From Sphingomonas sp. Leaf230 (GTDB lineage: Bacteria; Pseudomonadota; Alphaproteobacteria; Sphingomonadales; Sphingomonadaceae): 64,000 nucleotides of DNA. The notes under the pieces were generated by a model that had not been told where the DNA came from, ran no database searches, and saw nothing but the letters and a program-made list of their open reading frames with translations. The translations under genes were made by a program, and so were the position numbers. The stretch spans positions 186,001 through 250,000 of the forward strand of contig NZ_LMKW01000001.1 of the NCBI RefSeq assembly GCF_001421745.1, in the 5' to 3' direction. Numbering within the stretch: position 1 is the first letter of the stretch; every line of letters begins with the position of its first letter. Below are positions 60,384 to 64,000 of the stretch, one piece after another.

Positions 60384-61940
60384 ATGCGTCGTTTCATCAC
60401 TGCGGTACTGCTCGCCTGCGTTTCCACACCTGTCATCGCCAAGACCGTGGTCGTCGAGGAAGTGTCGCTCGATCGGTTGAGGACGCTGATGAACGACGGC
60501 GCCGCGAGCAGCGTCGACATCACCCAGGCCTATTTCGCGCGGATCGCAGCGATGGATCGCAAGGGACCGGCGCTGCACAGCGTCATCGCGGTCAATCCCG
60601 ATGCACTCGCGCAGGCCAGGGCGCTCGATGCTGAACGCAAGGCGGGGCATGTGCGCGGTCCGCTGCACGGCATTCCGATCCTGATAAAGGACAATATCGA
60701 GACCGCGGATCCGCTGCCGACGACCGCAGGCAGCCTCGCATTGCGCGACAATATGACGCGCCGGGACGCGCCGATGGTCGCCTATCTGCGCCGCGCGGGT
60801 GCGGTGATCCTCGGCAAGACCAACTTGTCGGAATGGGCGAATATCCGCTCGACTCATTCGATGAGCGGCTGGAGCGCGGTCGGCGGGCTGGTGCGCAACC
60901 CTTACGCGCTGGACCGGACCGCGTGCGGCTCCTCGTCGGGATCGGGCGCCGCAGTCGCCGCGAGTTTCGCCGCGGCGGCCGTCGGTACCGAGACCGACGG
61001 TTCGGTCGTGTGCCCGTCGTCGCTGAACGGTCTGGTCGGTTTCAAGCCGTCGATCGGGTTGGTCAGTCGTACGCATATCGTGCCGATCAGCCATAGCCAG
61101 GATACGCCGGGGCCGATGGCGCGCAGCGTTACCGACGTCGCGATCCTGTTGTCGGGCATGGTCGGTGCGGATCCGGCGGACGGCGTGACGGCGGCCGCGG
61201 TGACCAGGAATTATGCCGCCGGGCTCTCGGCCAGCGCGTTGTTCGGCATGCGGGTCGGCGTCATCCGGCCTGACGGCATGTCCGCGGATCTTACCACCCG
61301 CTACGACGCGGCGCTGAACGTCCTGCGCACAGCGGGTGCCGTGCTGGTCGAGGTGAAGACGCCGAAACTCGACGGGCTGGGCGAAGCGGAACTCATGGTC
61401 CTGAAAACCGAACTCAAGGCGGACCTGAACACCTATCTCGCTACCACGCCGCCCTCGGTCCAGACGAAGACGCTGGGCGCGGTGATCGCCTTCAACCGCG
61501 CGAACGCCGCAACCGAGATGCCGTTCTTCGCACAGGAATTGTTCGACGATGCCAATAAGACCAAGGGGCTTGACGATCCCGCCTACAAGGCCGCGCGCGC
61601 AACATCGCTGCGGCTGGCGGGTGCGCAGGGGATCGACGCGATGCTGCGCGCGGCGGGTGCGCAGATCCTGGTCGAGCCGACCTATGACGCAGCATGGCTG
61701 AGCGATCCGGTTTACGGCGACACCTATGCCGGACCCTCCGCCGCGACGTTGCCTGCGGTCGCCGGTTATCCGCATCTGACCGTGCCGATGGGTCTCGTAC
61801 GCGGATTGCCCGTCGGTCTGTCGTTCATCGCCACCAAGGATGCCGACCAGACCGTCCTGCGCGCCGGCTATGCATATGAACAGCGCGCCAAGGCCCGGTC
61901 GGCGCCGCGGTACTTGCCGAGCATCGCCGTCGACCGGTGA
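60384..61940 (+). CDS. Exported amidase (amidase signature family)
   Basis: A 518-residue amidase. The start ATG 60384 (MRRFITAVLLACVSTPVIAK) gives a signal peptide ending at VIAK/A; GGGGGT lies upstream. The Ser-Ser-Lys triad is placed: Lys in IPILIKDNIETAD, and the serines in ACGSSSGSGAAVAASFAAAA and GTETDGSVVCPSS. It is likely periplasmic, unlike GatA. The family hydrolyses peptide or aryl amides. The MFS transporter gene converges with it. Confidence 0.88.
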   Translation: MRRFITAVLLACVSTPVIAKTVVVEEVSLDRLRTLMNDGAASSVDITQAYFARIAAMDRKGPALHSVIAVNPDALAQARALDAERKAGHVRGPLHGIPILIKDNIETADPLPTTAGSLALRDNMTRRDAPMVAYLRRAGAVILGKTNLSEWANIRSTHSMSGWSAVGGLVRNPYALDRTACGSSSGSGAAVAASFAAAAVGTETDGSVVCPSSLNGLVGFKPSIGLVSRTHIVPISHSQDTPGPMARSVTDVAILLSGMVGADPADGVTAAAVTRNYAAGLSASALFGMRVGVIRPDGMSADLTTRYDAALNVLRTAGAVLVEVKTPKLDGLGEAELMVLKTELKADLNTYLATTPPSVQTKTLGAVIAFNRANAATEMPFFAQELFDDANKTKGLDDPAYKAARATSLRLAGAQGIDAMLRAAGAQILVEPTYDAAWLSDPVYGDTYAGPSAATLPAVAGYPHLTVPMGLVRGLPVGLSFIATKDADQTVLRAGYAYEQRAKARSAPRYLPSIAVDR

Positions 61941-61952
61941 GCCGAGGGGGGC

Positions 61953-63227
61953 CTACCCCGCCTTCTGCTTCGTCTCGGGCATCGCGAAGAAATACAGCAT
62001 GAAGCCAGCGCCAGCGACCACGGCCAAGGTCAGGAAGCTCACGCTGTAGCCCGCCCACACGATGATCGCGCCGGCCAACGTCGCGGACAAGGCCGCACCC
62101 AGGCCCTGCGCGCTCGCCACCGCGCCCTGGCTGACGTTGAAGCGTCCCGTCCCCTTGGTCAGGTCGGCAATCACGACGGGGAACAGCGCGCCGAAGATAC
62201 CCGCGCCGATGCCGTCCAGCGCCTGCACGCCGACCAGCCACCACGGATTATCCGACACGGTATACAGCGCGCCACGTGCCGCGAGGAACCCGAAGGCGAC
62301 GAGGAACAGCGGCTTGGTGCCCCATTTCTCGGTGTTGCGACCAACCACGATCGCGACGGGTACCATCACCAGCTGCGCCGCGACGATGCACGCGGCGGTC
62401 AGCGACGTCGCCTGATCCTTGCCGACGGTCCGCGCGAGCAACTGGCTGACCGACGTCAGCATCGCCGCATTGGCGAGGTGGAACAGGAACGCCGTCCCCG
62501 CGAAGATCATCAGCGGCTTGTTCTCGACCAGTGCCTTCCACCCGCTCGGCTCCTCGCAATCGTCCTCCGGCTCGCAATCGAGACCGCGCGCGACCGCGTT
62601 GTCGATGTCGTCGTTGTTGATCCGCGACGCGGTCACGATGCTCGCAACCGTCAGCGCGCCCATCAGGTAGAAGACGACGACCGGTCCGAACTTCCACGCG
62701 AGCACGCCCGCGAGCGCCGCCGACACCGCATTACCCGCGTGGTTGAACGCTTCGTTGCGACCGACGCGCTTGGCGAACAGTTTCGGGCCGACCAGCCCCA
62801 GCGTGATGGCGGAGATCGCCGGCGCGAATACAGCACCGGCGACTGCCGCGATCGACTGGGTGACCGCAACCGCGGTAAAGCCACTGACGATCGGCAACGA
62901 GACGCTGCTGAGCGTCACGAGCAGCGCGGCGATCATCACGATACGCGGCTTGTTCCTGCTGCGATCGATCAGCCCGCCCGCGGGCGTCTGCGAGATCAGA
63001 CCGACGATCCCGGCGATCGTCAGGATCATGCCCACCGTCGCCTCGTTCCAGCCATGCGCAGGCCCACGTACCGCGACGAGATAGATCGCCAGATAAGGCC
63101 CGAGCCCGTCGCGAACGTCGGCAAGGAAGAAGTTCAGCGCATCGAGCGTCTTCTTCGGCGCGGATGTGGCGTCCGACCCGCCCTTGGCCTTGCCGTTGTT
63201 GGCGGATGCCGTGTCCGTCGTGGCCAT
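61953..63227 (-). CDS. MFS transporter
   Basis: A 424-residue, 12-helix MFS protein. Motif A-like GLIDRSRNKPRIVMIAALLV and repeated GLVGPKLFAKRVGRNEAFNH are visible; the central loop has an acidic, Cys-containing stretch (LDCEPEDDCEEPSG). The N-terminal 25 residues are hydrophilic. The general style (LNFFLADVRDGLGPYLAIYL opening) resembles a group of proteobacterial exporters of unknown substrate. It converges on the amidase with a 12-base gap. No substrate can be assigned. Confidence 0.82.
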   Translation of the reverse strand: MATTDTASANNGKAKGGSDATSAPKKTLDALNFFLADVRDGLGPYLAIYLVAVRGPAHGWNEATVGMILTIAGIVGLISQTPAGGLIDRSRNKPRIVMIAALLVTLSSVSLPIVSGFTAVAVTQSIAAVAGAVFAPAISAITLGLVGPKLFAKRVGRNEAFNHAGNAVSAALAGVLAWKFGPVVVFYLMGALTVASIVTASRINNDDIDNAVARGLDCEPEDDCEEPSGWKALVENKPLMIFAGTAFLFHLANAAMLTSVSQLLARTVGKDQATSLTAACIVAAQLVMVPVAIVVGRNTEKWGTKPLFLVAFGFLAARGALYTVSDNPWWLVGVQALDGIGAGIFGALFPVVIADLTKGTGRFNVSQGAVASAQGLGAALSATLAGAIIVWAGYSVSFLTLAVVAGAGFMLYFFAMPETKQKAG

Positions 63228-63501
63228 GAGAATTCCCTGAAATGTCGGTGTCGTCGAACCCGGTGCCGCACGAGAAACCCGCGAGACGTCGGATCGCTAA
63301 AGCTGCGGCACCAGGCAAAGTTTCCACACCGCCGAAATATTGTTCGGCTTGATTTTTTCCAGTGATGTCAAAAGCTAAACCGAAACTGAACGAGCCGGTT
63401 AAGTCTCAAATCATGAAGTTATTGTCACGGAACGATGAGCACGCAGCCTCGCTATGGGCAGCATCGGCAGATCATCTGCCAGACGACTTGAAAGTGCTTT
63501 A

Positions 63502-64000
63502 ATGACAGGATGCCTGACCTGGATTCACTTTGGCGATCTACATGTCGACGAAGCCGATGAGTATGAAGGACTGTCCCGGTTTCGCGCGCTGGCCGCCATT
63601 GCAGAGTCACATCTGGGCGACGCGGTCGACTTCGCACTGTTGCCCGGCGACAATGCCAATCACGGTACCGACGACCAGTACGCGCGGATCGCCGACGCGA
63701 TGACGGGGCTGTCGCTGCCGTGGCACGTGCTGGCAGGCGATCATGATTTCGAACCCGGCGACCTTACCGCGATGCGCGCGATCACGGCGAAGATGGCGCC
63801 TTATGCGGAGACGATCGCGGGTTATCGCTGCCTGTTCCTGGATATCGTCTCGGCGGGGAAGGGTGGTCCCGACTTCCGGATCGACCCGGCCCAGCGCGCC
63901 TGGATCGAACGCGAACTGAGCGCCGCCGCGGTCGCTGGCGAACCGGTCGCGGTGTTCATGCATGCCTATCCCGGCGACCTACGCGACGATCCCGACGGTA
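63502..64000 (+). CDS. Metallophosphoesterase, partial (Icc-like)
   Basis: A frame from ATG 63502 runs off the right edge. It opens MTGCLTWIHFGDLHVDEADE, with the first metal motif D-x-H (FGDLHVD), then GDNANHG and GDHDFEP, the second and third metallophosphoesterase blocks (usually GDxxxx and GNHD/GDHD), and VFMHAYP as the next His block. At least 166 residues are present. The Icc/CpdA group hydrolyses cyclic nucleotides or phosphodiesters. The C-terminal end and substrate cannot be seen here. Confidence 0.75.
   Translation, partial: MTGCLTWIHFGDLHVDEADEYEGLSRFRALAAIAESHLGDAVDFALLPGDNANHGTDDQYARIADAMTGLSLPWHVLAGDHDFEPGDLTAMRAITAKMAPYAETIAGYRCLFLDIVSAGKGGPDFRIDPAQRAWIERELSAAAVAGEPVAVFMHAYPGDLRDDPDG

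Noticed and set aside
1-64000. tRNA or rRNA genes
   Set aside because: No tRNA T-loop/acceptor pattern or rRNA sequence was recognised by eye in any intergenic gap; a covariance search would be needed to exclude them fully.
1-64000. Insertion sequences or prophage genes
   Set aside because: No transposase, integrase, phage structural gene or long terminal inverted repeat was seen.

Overview
The window is high-GC DNA from an alphaproteobacterium, most likely Sphingomonas or a close relative in the Sphingomonadaceae. This rests on gene content and style (a DUF2794 gene, a phasin, a LOV hybrid kinase, an HWE kinase, TonB and autotransporter outer-membrane proteins, many GTG/TTG starts and ATGA overlaps) and on several families of palindromic intergenic repeats. 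It reads as ordinary chromosome. I saw no rRNA, tRNA, CRISPR array, transposase or prophage. The first and last genes are cut by the window edges.

Layout. 1-4.2 kb: the start of a divergent winged-helix gene, a small ORF, and a large trypsin-like serine protease autotransporter. 4.4-9.3 kb: a MarR-controlled EmrAB/TolC-type efflux operon. 9.4-11.7 kb: a secreted small protein, a beta-propeller lactonase and small unknown genes. 11.8-19.1 kb: a tripartite RND efflux operon under a divergent TetR repressor; its permease gene carries a +1 frameshift. 19.2-23.5 kb: UDP-glucose dehydrogenase, a phasin, and a phosphate module (PiT permease plus a continuous Nudix-DUF47 reading frame). 23.7-28.2 kb: an LplT-like MFS protein, pgsA-moaD-moaE and two fasciclin-domain proteins. 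28.5-30.7 kb: oxyR divergent from ahpC-ahpD. 30.9-32.8 kb: a TauE/SafE exporter, cysE and a DUF2794 gene. 33-38 kb: a TonB receptor and the divergent pncB/pncA NAD-salvage pair. 38-45 kb: a GH130 phosphorylase, an EF-hand lipoprotein, a two-component system, and a LysR/aldo-keto reductase pair. 45-48.6 kb: sulfate activation (cysD-cysNC-cysQ). 48.9-52.2 kb: a CitE-like lyase, a CaiB/AMACR-like CoA transferase and a ferredoxin-reductase-like flavoprotein. 52.4-58.4 kb: signalling and stress genes (HWE kinase, CsbD, Hsp20 behind a ROSE-like RNA thermometer, a DUF2147 gene with an internal stop, and a LOV hybrid histidine kinase). 58.4-64 kb: an XRE regulator divergent from an epimerase-like SDR, an exported amidase, an MFS transporter and a truncated metallophosphoesterase.

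How genes work together. Two efflux systems have local repressors whose predicted operators overlap the promoter, and both repressor mRNAs look leaderless. Sulfur genes (cysE, cysDNCQ, TauE/SafE) and oxidative-stress genes (oxyR-ahpCD) form separate modules. Five recurring repeat types sit both at gene ends and, four times, inside apparent operons (emrA/emrB, RND adaptor/permease, DUF47/PiT, ahpC/ahpD), which suggests a role in mRNA processing or differential expression.

Most notable: the ROSE-like thermometer, the frameshifted RND permease, the DUF2147 nonsense codon, the Nudix-DUF47 read-through frame, an unusual A6G8 tract in cysD, and the intra-operonic repeats. I did not find convincing evidence for a wholly new multi-gene system.
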